From Bacteroidota bacterium (GTDB lineage: Bacteria > Bacteroidota > Bacteroidia > Bacteroidales > B39-G9), in contig JAUVJB010000171.1 of assembly GCA_030592465.1 (NCBI GenBank), positions 1-6,701 of the forward strand: a stretch of DNA of 6,701 nt. Direction: 5' to 3'. This document shows positions 1 to 6,701 of the stretch, piece after piece. Every line of letters starts with the position of its first letter. Position 1 is the first letter of the stretch. The notes beneath the pieces were generated by a model that had not been told where the DNA came from, did no database searches, and saw only the letters and a list, made by a program, of their open reading frames with translations. A program made the translations under genes and the position numbers.

Positions 1-375
1 AGAAACGATATAATGAGTTATCATTATGCTTTTTTAAGAATGGATAAAACACAAATTAACAATTTTAATCCTCATATTATAAAATTAATGCTTGCATTAA
101 TGAAAGTATCAGGTGCTTGTTTTGTTTCTGTTGGCTTCACAGCATTAATTATAACAGCAAAACCCTTTAAAAACGGTGAGAAATGGGCTTTGTGGTGTCT
201 TATCTCTCTCTTTTCTTTATCGTTAATCCCAATGTTTTTTGTTACTCTAAATATTGCAAACAATATACCTTCAGAAGGAATAAAACCACCATGGCAGCTT
301 ACTCTAACAATGTTAATTTTATTAATTATTGCAGTATTATTATCATGTATTAAAAAAACACACAGAAATAATTAA
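1..375 (+). CDS. Small multi-span membrane protein of unknown function, probably 5'-truncated by the window edge
   Basis: I do not recognise a named family. The frame has no stop between base 1 and the TAA at 373-375. An ATG lies at 13, giving 120 residues, but the four codons before it (R-N-D-I) are also open, so the true start may be upstream. I favour a truncated gene: the first ATG reads MSYHYAFLRMD, which resembles the interior of small membrane proteins where a first membrane helix precedes such a segment. That is an inference from memory, not a search. Counting from the ATG, three hydrophobic segments are visible at about residues 27-49, 57-82 and 94-113, and the C-terminus is basic (KKTHRNN). 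There are no catalytic motifs. The stop is only 8 bases from the start of the sensor kinase, with no visible terminator, so the two are probably co-transcribed. It could be a membrane partner of the kinase, but nothing in the sequence proves that. Confidence 0.72.
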   Translation, partial: RNDIMSYHYAFLRMDKTQINNFNPHIIKLMLALMKVSGACFVSVGFTALIITAKPFKNGEKWALWCLISLFSLSLIPMFFVTLNIANNIPSEGIKPPWQLTLTMLILLIIAVLLSCIKKTHRNN

Positions 376-383
376 TTAAATTA

Positions 384-2978
384 ATGAAAACACACACCAA
401 AAGACATATTATCACAAAAAAACCATTAACCGATATTTTCTCATTTAGAGCATTATTTATTATTGCATCTTTTGCGTACTTAATATTTCCATTCGTTCTT
501 AAATATAATGATAATAAATCTATCGACCCGTTATGGGGGAGAATTGCAGTAAGTTCCATAATTATGTTGGTGTTTGGTTTATCATTCTTTTCACAACATA
601 TAAGAAAACACATAGTATATTACGGATACTTATTATCTTTTATACTTACAGCTTATTATGAATACCTGATGTATATAAATAATATGTCAGCCGGCTATGC
701 AATAGGTTATTTTACGATTGCTTTGTGCGTTGTTGTTTTATTCAGAAGTATTACTTCATTGATTTTATATATGGTTTTTTCATTTTCCGGAATATTATTA
801 TTATTTTATTTGTTGCCTGCTCCTGTTACAAATCCCATGCTATTTTTAAGTATTCTAATCACTGTTCATCTTGTAACCTTTTTTGTACTTATTTCGCGTA
901 TTGCATTAATTAACGATTTAGGATTAAAAAACACACAACTTAATACAACAAATATTCATTTACATGATGCAGTTGAAAAAATCAATTTTGCAAATGTTCA
1001 ACTTGAGCAACAAAAAGAGGAAATTGAAACACAAAGAGCTACCCTCGAACAACAAAATATTGAACTTAAAAAACTATCAACTATTGTAAGCAAAACAGGA
1101 AATGCCATTATGATTTTTGATAAAAACAAAAATCTTGAATGGGTTAACGATGGATTTACAAAACTATTCGGTTATACAAAAAAAGAATTTATTGAAATAA
1201 ATGGCCGTAACCTGATTAAAACAAGTAAAAACAATAATATAGAAAATTTAGTAAATAAATGTATTGATAAAAATAAATCCGTACCTTATGAAGCAATAAA
1301 TTACACTAAATCAGGCGACAAACTGTGGGTACAAACTACAATGACACCAATTTTTGATGATATAGGCATTTTAACAAACATAGTTACAATTGATAGTGAT
1401 ATTTCGATATTAAAAGAAGCTGAAGAAAAAATTAAGAAAAATGCAAACCTTAAAGAAATATTTCTTGCAAATACCAGCCATGAAATACGAACACCACTAA
1501 ATGCAATGATTGGTTTTACTAATTTACTGCTTAATACAAAACTCTCCGATAATCAAGCAGACTACTTAACAAACATTAAAACATCAGGCGATAACTTATT
1601 ATTTATTGTAAATGATATTTTAGATTTCTCTAAAATTGAAGCAGGCAAGCTCTCAATTATAAAAAATGAATTTGATTTACGTAAACTTGTTAAACAATTA
1701 ATAAATACTCATTCTGTTAAAACATCAGAAAAAAATATTAATCTAAACTATCATATTAACAAAGAAATTCCCAACATTTTGATTGGAGACTCATTACGTT
1801 TAAGTCAAATCTTAATTAATTTAATTGGCAACTCAATTAAATTTACTAATAATTATGGTGAGATAAAACTTAATATTGACATAAAAAATAACAATAAAGA
1901 TAATATTGACATAAATTTTGCTGTAAGCGATACCGGCATTGGAATTCCAAAAAACCAGCTTAAAAATATTTTCAACAGTTTTACTCAAGTTGATGAGCAG
2001 ACAACCCGAAAATATGGAGGAACAGGATTAGGATTATGTATTGTAAAACGACTTGTTGAGCTTCAAGATGGTGAAATTAGTGTTAAAAGTGATGTCGGAA
2101 AAGGAACAACATTTTTATTCACTTTAAACTTTAAAAAAAGTAAAAAATTACCTGAAAAAATAATTAATTCAACTAAAGACATTTTCAAAAAAACAATACA
2201 TAAACACACTAAAATATTACTGGTTGAGGACAATAATATTAATCGCAAATTAGTGATTGACACTATTCAAATGTGGGGAAAAAATATAAAAATTGACATT
2301 GCTGAAAACGGATTAACGGCTATTGAAAAAATTAAAAACAATAAATATGATCTAGTACTTATGGATGTTCAAATGCCGGAAATGGATGGATATGAAACTA
2401 CAAAATACATCAGAAAAAAACTTAAAAATAATTTGCCAATTATTGCCATAACTGCTTATACTCTAAATCATGAAGCAAAAAAATGTTTAACTGCAGGTAT
2501 GAACGATTACATTTCAAAACCTTTTGACCCACAAATCTTATACAACAAAATTTGTAAATATACCAACCAAAAAAGAGAACTTTTAAACAATAACACCAAA
2601 GAGCAAGATTTAGAATTAAGCACATCTAATAATAAACTGATTAACTTATCATTGTTAAATAGAATATATCATAATGACCAAAAAAAAATTAATAAAATTC
2701 TACAAATGTATCTTGATTCAATTCCAAACGAAATTTTAACATTAAAGAATCATTTTGAACAAAAAAATTGGGAACAAATAAAAAGAGATGCTCATACCTT
2801 AAAGCCCAAAATGAGTTATCTGGGTTTAACTTCTCTTTATGAAACAGCAAAAAAAATTGAAATAAATATTGATGAAATAAAAAACTCAAAGGAATTGCTA
2901 AAAATGATAAATGATATAAGTAACACATGGGGAAAAGCGGAATATACCATTCAGGAGATATTAAAACTTCATCAATAA
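384..2978 (+). CDS. Membrane hybrid sensor histidine kinase (6TM - coiled coil - PAS - HisKA - HATPase_c - REC - Hpt)
   Basis: This is a complete 864-residue phosphorelay kinase. About six membrane helices (near 23-39, 54-69, 77-95, 104-120, 123-144, 151-172) are joined by short loops, so there is no sizeable extracytoplasmic sensor domain. A coiled coil (about 180-230) leads into a PAS domain (about 231-345, with EWVNDGFTKLFGYT). HisKA carries NTSHEIRTPLN with phospho-acceptor H366. The ATP-binding domain shows the N box (N483 in LIGNSIKF), G1 (DTGIGI, 516-521), F box (about 530-537) and G2 (GGTGLGL, 545-551). The receiver domain has acidic E615/D616, phospho-acceptor D661 (MDVQMPEMDG), T690 and K712 (SKPF). 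The C-terminal Hpt (about 750-864) has H804 in AHTLKPKMSYLG; P808 replaces the glycine common in other phyla. All catalytic residues are present, so an intramolecular H366-D661-H804 relay is expected, with phosphate passed on to a separate regulator not seen here. The start ATG follows an A/T-rich leader with no Shine-Dalgarno sequence. It lies 8 bases after the preceding gene, probably in an operon. The ligand is unknown. Confidence 0.96.
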   Translation: MKTHTKRHIITKKPLTDIFSFRALFIIASFAYLIFPFVLKYNDNKSIDPLWGRIAVSSIIMLVFGLSFFSQHIRKHIVYYGYLLSFILTAYYEYLMYINNMSAGYAIGYFTIALCVVVLFRSITSLILYMVFSFSGILLLFYLLPAPVTNPMLFLSILITVHLVTFFVLISRIALINDLGLKNTQLNTTNIHLHDAVEKINFANVQLEQQKEEIETQRATLEQQNIELKKLSTIVSKTGNAIMIFDKNKNLEWVNDGFTKLFGYTKKEFIEINGRNLIKTSKNNNIENLVNKCIDKNKSVPYEAINYTKSGDKLWVQTTMTPIFDDIGILTNIVTIDSDISILKEAEEKIKKNANLKEIFLANTSHEIRTPLNAMIGFTNLLLNTKLSDNQADYLTNIKTSGDNLLFIVNDILDFSKIEAGKLSIIKNEFDLRKLVKQLINTHSVKTSEKNINLNYHINKEIPNILIGDSLRLSQILINLIGNSIKFTNNYGEIKLNIDIKNNNKDNIDINFAVSDTGIGIPKNQLKNIFNSFTQVDEQTTRKYGGTGLGLCIVKRLVELQDGEISVKSDVGKGTTFLFTLNFKKSKKLPEKIINSTKDIFKKTIHKHTKILLVEDNNINRKLVIDTIQMWGKNIKIDIAENGLTAIEKIKNNKYDLVLMDVQMPEMDGYETTKYIRKKLKNNLPIIAITAYTLNHEAKKCLTAGMNDYISKPFDPQILYNKICKYTNQKRELLNNNTKEQDLELSTSNNKLINLSLLNRIYHNDQKKINKILQMYLDSIPNEILTLKNHFEQKNWEQIKRDAHTLKPKMSYLGLTSLYETAKKIEINIDEIKNSKELLKMINDISNTWGKAEYTIQEILKLHQ
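1002..1403 (+). repeat. Coiled-coil plus PAS module, copy 1 (inside the hybrid kinase)
   Basis: Kinase residues 207-340 align with residues 852-985 of the downstream phosphatase at a constant offset of 645 and with no gaps. By hand count about 63 of 134 residues are identical. Conserved blocks include KEEIETQ, SKT-NA, EWVN-GFT-L-GYT, WVQTT-TP and IDSDI. The similarity fades where HisKA begins. This is a protein-level duplication; the DNA copies have diverged at many synonymous sites, so it is not recent. Confidence 0.85.
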
Positions 2979-2989
2979 ATCATTTTCCT

Positions 2990-3022
2990 AATATTTTATC
3001 TTTGAATTGTTAATAAAATATT
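2990..3022. repeat. A/T-only inverted repeat in the kinase-phosphatase gap
   Basis: The 10-base arm AATATTTTAT (2990-2999) is the exact reverse complement of ATAAAATATT (3013-3022), separated by 13 bases. The flanking bases T2989 and G3023 could add a U-G pair in RNA. It begins 12 bases after the kinase stop codon, so it could be a weak 3'-end or processing hairpin. The arms contain no G-C pair, no strong U-tract follows directly, and such repeats arise often by chance in DNA this A+T-rich. I do not call it a terminator. Confidence 0.35.
2997..3004 (+). promoter_or_regulatory. Candidate Bacteroidota -7 promoter element (TATCTTTG)
   Basis: TATCTTTG matches the Bacteroidota housekeeping -7 consensus TAnnTTTG exactly. 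It would start transcription about 45-50 bases before the ATG at 3058, a plausible leader length. No convincing TTG/TTTG -33 element is seen about 20 bases further upstream, and the element overlaps the left arm and loop of the inverted repeat. If real, the phosphatase gene has its own promoter and is not only read through from the kinase. This is a consensus match only. Confidence 0.3.
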
Positions 3023-3030
3023 GTATTTTA
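3014..3030. repeat. Short hairpin overlapping the right arm of the larger inverted repeat
   Basis: TAAAATA (3014-3020) is the exact reverse complement of TATTTTA (3024-3030), separated by the 3-base loop TTG. It uses the same bases as the right arm of the 2990-3022 repeat, so the two structures could not form together. It ends 27 bases before the phosphatase ATG. All pairs are A-T, so a single-stranded RNA form may be just as likely. Confidence 0.25.
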
Positions 3031-3057
3031 AAATTCTATTATTTAAATAAGTACAAA

Positions 3058-6000
3058 ATGCCTTTCATGAAAAAAATAGTTATAATAATTTGTATAGTAT
3101 TTATTCCTATAATAATATATACACAAAACAATAATTTGAAATTTAAGCATATCACTGTAAAAGAGGGTTTATCACAAAACACTGTATATTCAATAATTCA
3201 AGACAATAAAGGGTTTATGTGGTTTGGCACTGAAACAGGAGGACTCAATAAATATGATGGTTATAGTTTTAAAGAATATGGGCATAACTATATTGATACA
3301 AATACAACATTTATAAATAATATAAGTAAAATTTACCAAGACAGAACCGGCATGATTTGGATGGCAACATGGGGAGGTGGACTAATTAAATTTAATCCTC
3401 AAACCGAAAAGTTTACAAATTATTGCCATGATAAATCTAACAAAAATAGCTTAAGCACAAATCAAACACAAACAATTTTTGAAGATAGTAAAGGATTTCT
3501 ATGGATTGGCACTGCCGGTGAAGGTATTGATAAATTTGACAGAAAAAAAAACATTTTTATTCATTACAAAAACAATCCCAATGACCCTAACAGCCTAATT
3601 AATAACAGAATATGGGTAATAAATGAAGATACGTCAAGTTGTTTATGGATTGGCACAAGTGGTGGATTAGAAAAATTTAACCCTGTTACCGAAAAATTTA
3701 CACATTACTTGCCAAATAAAAATATTAAAAACAGTTTAAGTAACCCTGAAGTACGTTCAATTTATATTGATAATAAAAAAAAAATAATATGGGTTGGGAC
3801 ATCTTCAGGGCTAAATAAATTTAATCCCAAAACAAATATCTTTACTAACTATTTACCTTACCCAAACAAACCTTATTATAGTTATGTTAACGAAATAAAT
3901 GTTATTATTCAAGATAAGAATAACAATAATATTTTATGGATAGGAACACATTCAGGTGGTCTTTGTAAATTTAACAAACAATCTCATAAATTTATAAAAT
4001 ATGTTCACAACTATAAAAATCCAAACAGTCTTAGTTATGACGATGTAAGAGATATTTGCACAGATCGTTCAGGTATATTATGGATTGCTACAAGAGGTGG
4101 CGGTATAAACAAACTCGACTTAAAACCTACAAGATATAAACATTTTAAATTAGACCCAAATAACCCTAACAACCTGAACAATAATCGTATCACATCAATT
4201 GTTGAAGATAAAAATGGAATAATATGGATTGGTACTAACGGTGGGGGTATTAATAAATACAACTCAAAAACACATAAATTCTCATACTTTAAAAAAATTT
4301 ATAACAATCCGAAAAGCTTATCAAATAACAGAATAAGGATAATTTTTATTGATAAATTTAATGCAGTTTGGGTTGGCACTAATGGTGGGGGTTTAAATAA
4401 ATTCGACAAAAAAAATAACAAATTTATTCATTATTGCCATGATGTTAATAATATTAATAGCATCATTGATAATGACGTAAAAGTTATATGTGAAGATAAA
4501 ACAGGAATATTATGGATTGGCACTGAAAATGGATTAGATAAATTTAACCCTGAAAAAAACATATTTAAACATTATAAACACGATACTCATAATATTAACA
4601 GTATTTGTAATAATCGTGTTTTCTCATTACACATTGATAAATCGGGGGTAATATGGATTGGCACCGATGACGGCTTAGATAAATTTAATCCTCAGACTGA
4701 AACATTTAAACATTTTAAAAACGACCCAAACAATAAACACTCATTAAGTAACGACGATATTTTTTCAATATTTGAAGATAAAAAAGGATATTTATGGATA
4801 GGAACAGGTAAAGGCTTAAACAAATTCGACAGGAAAACCGAAACATTCAATACATTTTCTAATTATGAAATTAGTAATTTTGTAATTGTCGGCATCTTAG
4901 AAGATGATAATAATAATCTATGGTTAAGCACAATAAAAGGATTGTCAAAATTTAACCCTAAAACTAAAGAAATTCGAGATTATGATGTAAATGACGGGCT
5001 TCAAAGCAATGAATTTACTATAGGAGCTAATTGCAAGTTAAGTACAGGAGAATTATTATTTGGAGGAATTAATGGATTTAACTCATTTTTTCCTGACAGC
5101 GTAAAAAATAATCCAAATATACCGGCAGTTGTTTTAACCGACTTTAAAATATTTAATAAATCTGTTAAAATTGGTAAAAAATCAATCTTAAAAAAAAGCA
5201 TCAATGAAACAAAACAAATAACACTTTTATATAAACAATCAAGCTTTTCGTTTTCATTTGCTGCTTTAGAATATACTAACCCTAAAAAAAATCAATATGC
5301 TTATATGTTAGAAGGATTTGACAATGATTGGAATTATGTAGGTTCTCAAAAAATTGCCAATTATACAAATATATCTCACGGCGATTACACATTTAAAGTA
5401 AAAGCATCGAACAATGACGGAATCTGGAATAATAAAGGAACTTCAATTAAAATTATTATTACACCTCCTTTTTGGAAAACAAAATGGGCTTATGCCTTAG
5501 AAATTTTAATATTATTACTTGCTTTATATTTATTTATATTTTTTAGAGAAAGAAAACTTAAACATGATAAAAAAAATTTAGAACACAAAGTAAAATTACG
5601 AACAATTGAACTTGAACAAAAAAAAGAAGAGATAGAAACTCAGGCAGAACATCTTGCAATTATCAATAAAGAACTTGAAAAACTATCAATAGTTGCCAGT
5701 AAAACAGATAATGCTGTTATAATAGCAGATGATAGAGGTAATATTGAGTGGGTAAACAAAGGTTTCACTCAACTTTACGGATACACTCTTGATGAATACT
5801 TATTAAAAAAAGGAAATAATATTGCATTTACCAGTTCTAACCCTGATTTTTATAAAATTTTTAAAAGATGTATTGAACAAAAAGTATCAATTACTTATAC
5901 ATCTCGAAATATTTCAAAAAATGAAGATGAAATGTGGGTACAAACAACACTCACTCCGGTTCTTGACAATAATGACAGAATTACAAAATTTATTGCTATA

Positions 6001-6701
6001 GACAGTGATATTACAAAAATGAAGCAAGTTGAAAATGAATTAGAAACTCAAAGAGATCAAATTGAAGAACAGCGAGATTATATTAATTCTCAAAATATAG
6101 AAATAACTTCAAGTATTTATTACGCACAAAACATTCAAGCAGCTCTTTTACCACCACAGAAACTCTTCACTAAAATATTCCCTGAAAGTTTTATTTTTTA
6201 TAAACCAAGAGAAATTGTAAGCGGTGATTTTTACTGGTTATCTCAAAAACAAGATAAAATTTATGTTGCTGCAGCCGACTGCACAGGACACGGTGTGCCG
6301 GGTGCTTTATTAAGTATGCTTGGCACTGCATTTTTAACGGAAATTATAAATGAAAATGACAAAATAAAACCCAACGAAATCCTTTCACAACTTAGAAATT
6401 ATGTGGGAAATTCTTTACATCAAACAGGGGAAATAGGAGAAATGACTGATGGGCTTGATATTTCTATTATTTCTATTGATAAACATAATAACACTTTAGA
6501 ATTTGCAGGTGCAATGAACCCGTTATTTCTAATGAAAAAAACAAATAATAATTATTCGCTTACAGAGATTAAAGGTGACAGAATTTCAATTGGTGTTTAC
6601 GAATTCAAAGATATGCCTTTTACAAATCATAAATTAAAATTGCAAAAAGATGATACATTTTATATCCTTACAGATGGTTATACCGACCAATTTGGAGGCA
6701 A
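3058..6701 (+). CDS. Two-component-regulator-propeller (Reg_prop x14) - Y_Y_Y - TM - PAS - SpoIIE/PP2C-type Ser/Thr phosphatase, 3'-truncated by the window
   Basis: The frame is open from the ATG at 3058 to the window end (1214 codons). Residues 1-23 look like a signal peptide (basic MKK, then an Ile-rich core, ending near YTQ). Fourteen Reg_prop blades follow (about 38-679), then a linker reading DGLQSNEF, GELLFGGINGF and a Y_Y_Y domain (about 725-802). One membrane helix (about 811-829) follows PPFWKTKWAY, then a coiled coil (830-875), PAS (about 876-990), a second coiled coil (about 990-1020) and a SpoIIE phosphatase domain. Expected metal ligands are visible: D1057 (SGDFYW), D1074 with GHG 1077-1079, D1131/D1134 (DGLDIS) and D1206/D1210 (TDGYTDQFGG). 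Probably some 50-60 C-terminal residues, including the family's late Asp-rich motif, lie beyond the window. The propellers should be periplasmic and the phosphatase cytoplasmic, dephosphorylating probably a STAS anti-anti-sigma protein or similar substrate (inferred). The ATG at 3067 (MKKIVIII) is an equally plausible start. No Shine-Dalgarno sequence is visible. Confidence 0.95.
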   Translation, partial: MPFMKKIVIIICIVFIPIIIYTQNNNLKFKHITVKEGLSQNTVYSIIQDNKGFMWFGTETGGLNKYDGYSFKEYGHNYIDTNTTFINNISKIYQDRTGMIWMATWGGGLIKFNPQTEKFTNYCHDKSNKNSLSTNQTQTIFEDSKGFLWIGTAGEGIDKFDRKKNIFIHYKNNPNDPNSLINNRIWVINEDTSSCLWIGTSGGLEKFNPVTEKFTHYLPNKNIKNSLSNPEVRSIYIDNKKKIIWVGTSSGLNKFNPKTNIFTNYLPYPNKPYYSYVNEINVIIQDKNNNNILWIGTHSGGLCKFNKQSHKFIKYVHNYKNPNSLSYDDVRDICTDRSGILWIATRGGGINKLDLKPTRYKHFKLDPNNPNNLNNNRITSIVEDKNGIIWIGTNGGGINKYNSKTHKFSYFKKIYNNPKSLSNNRIRIIFIDKFNAVWVGTNGGGLNKFDKKNNKFIHYCHDVNNINSIIDNDVKVICEDKTGILWIGTENGLDKFNPEKNIFKHYKHDTHNINSICNNRVFSLHIDKSGVIWIGTDDGLDKFNPQTETFKHFKNDPNNKHSLSNDDIFSIFEDKKGYLWIGTGKGLNKFDRKTETFNTFSNYEISNFVIVGILEDDNNNLWLSTIKGLSKFNPKTKEIRDYDVNDGLQSNEFTIGANCKLSTGELLFGGINGFNSFFPDSVKNNPNIPAVVLTDFKIFNKSVKIGKKSILKKSINETKQITLLYKQSSFSFSFAALEYTNPKKNQYAYMLEGFDNDWNYVGSQKIANYTNISHGDYTFKVKASNNDGIWNNKGTSIKIIITPPFWKTKWAYALEILILLLALYLFIFFRERKLKHDKKNLEHKVKLRTIELEQKKEEIETQAEHLAIINKELEKLSIVASKTDNAVIIADDRGNIEWVNKGFTQLYGYTLDEYLLKKGNNIAFTSSNPDFYKIFKRCIEQKVSITYTSRNISKNEDEMWVQTTLTPVLDNNDRITKFIAIDSDITKMKQVENELETQRDQIEEQRDYINSQNIEITSSIYYAQNIQAALLPPQKLFTKIFPESFIFYKPREIVSGDFYWLSQKQDKIYVAAADCTGHGVPGALLSMLGTAFLTEIINENDKIKPNEILSQLRNYVGNSLHQTGEIGEMTDGLDISIISIDKHNNTLEFAGAMNPLFLMKKTNNNYSLTEIKGDRISIGVYEFKDMPFTNHKLKLQKDDTFYILTDGYTDQFGG
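3169..5094 (+). repeat. Fourteen tandem Reg_prop beta-propeller blade repeats (about 48 codons each)
   Basis: The unit runs roughly LS-N-V-SI--D--G-LWIGT--GGL-KFNP-T--F--Y. Its key Trp falls at protein residues 55, 101, 149, 197, 245, 294, 342, 390, 438, 486, 533, 580 and 622. The fourteenth unit (LLFGGINGF, Phe668) lacks the Trp. Spacing is 46-49 residues except 42 between blades 12 and 13. Fourteen blades fit two seven-bladed propellers, about 38-360 and 360-680. The core TGGATTGGCACT is identical at 3502-3513 and 4513-4524, with one-base variants at 3646, 4225 and 4654; elsewhere the copies differ at many codons, so most of the array is old. Blades 8 and 9 (GTNGGGINKY and GTNGGGLNKF) are the most alike at the core. 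Confidence 0.93.
5611..6012 (+). repeat. Coiled-coil plus PAS module, copy 2 (inside the propeller-phosphatase)
   Basis: Phosphatase residues 852-985 are the counterpart of kinase residues 207-340, in the same register with no insertion or deletion. Identity is highest in the helix (LEQ-KEEIETQ), the PAS core (EWVN-GFT-L-GYT) and the last strands (WVQTT-TP, IDSDI). It is lowest in the middle of the PAS (about 920-950), where a ligand pocket would be expected. In this protein the module joins the membrane helix to a further coiled coil and the phosphatase domain. Confidence 0.85.

Noticed and set aside
72..613. Minus-strand frames at 72-263 and 350-613
   Set aside because: They lie antisense to the membrane-protein gene and the start of the kinase, have no recognisable domain, and the opposite strand has much stronger coding evidence.
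725..913. Plus-strand 62-codon frame inside the kinase
   Set aside because: It overlaps the kinase membrane region in another frame. Its Cys/Tyr/Ile-rich product reflects A/T-rich hydrophobic codons read out of frame.
2063..2928. Minus-strand frames at 2063-2263, 2440-2625 and 2689-2928
   Set aside because: They are antisense to the HATPase, receiver and Hpt regions, whose motifs are all intact on the plus strand.
3058..3126. Cys12 of the propeller protein as a lipoprotein anchor
   Set aside because: The preceding residues are Ile-Ile-Ile, without the small residue needed just before a lipobox Cys, and it sits inside the hydrophobic core only a few residues after the Lys pair.
4035..4262. 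Minus-strand frame with an internally repeated IPPPLV-IH-IP motif
   Set aside because: The repeat is the complement of the Reg_prop GGG(I/L) and WIGT codons and recurs because the blades do. It is a shadow of the propeller.
3169..5094. Regular repeats at about 144 bp considered as a CRISPR or satellite array
   Set aside because: The repeats keep one open frame, vary at synonymous sites, and translate to a known beta-propeller blade motif.
5001..5204. Minus-strand 67-codon frame
   Set aside because: It is antisense to the end of the propeller and the linker to Y_Y_Y; no start context or domain supports it.
1074..6027. PAS domains as LOV blue-light sensors
   Set aside because: The flavin-binding GRNCRFLQ-type motif with its reactive Cys is absent: the kinase has GRNLIKTS and the phosphatase GNNIAFTS at the equivalent site.
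3058..6701. Classic glycan-sensing hybrid two-component regulator of a polysaccharide utilisation locus
   Set aside because: The cytoplasmic half has no HisKA, receiver or AraC domain, and no susC/susD-like or glycoside hydrolase genes are present in the window.

Overview
The window is strongly A+T-rich and all of its genes lie on the + strand. It most likely comes from a member of the Bacteroidota. The start codons have A-rich leaders with no Shine-Dalgarno sequence. One gene encodes a tandem Reg_prop beta-propeller plus Y_Y_Y sensor, a design typical of that phylum. A SpoIIE-type phosphatase is preceded by a helix reading YYAQNIQAALLPP, and the hybrid kinase has an Hpt of the AHTLKP form; both look typical of the phylum to me. 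Genus and species cannot be read from the sequence.

Layout. (1) Positions 1-375 hold the C-terminal part, or perhaps all, of a small multi-span membrane protein of unknown function; its frame is open to the left edge. (2) Eight bases later, 384-2978 encodes a complete 864-residue hybrid sensor kinase: six membrane spans, coiled coil, PAS, HisKA, HATPase, receiver and Hpt. All phosphorelay residues are present (H366, D661, H804). (3) A 79-bp gap holds a candidate Bacteroidota -7 promoter element and A/T-only inverted repeats. (4) From 3058 a very large frame runs off the right edge without a stop (1214 codons visible). It encodes a signal peptide, 14 Reg_prop blades (two seven-bladed propellers), a Y_Y_Y domain, one membrane span, a coiled coil, PAS, a second coiled coil and a nearly complete SpoIIE/PP2C phosphatase.

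How they may work together. Both large proteins are membrane signal transducers with different outputs: a His-Asp-His phosphorelay and a Ser/Thr phosphatase. They share a coiled-coil plus PAS module that aligns without gaps over 134 residues (HK 207-340, phosphatase 852-985), with about 47% identity by hand count. This looks like one cytoplasmic input adaptor fused to two output engines. Neither the response regulator that would accept phosphate from the Hpt nor the STAS/anti-sigma partner of the phosphatase is visible here.

I see no RNA genes, mobile elements, CRISPR arrays or minus-strand genes.
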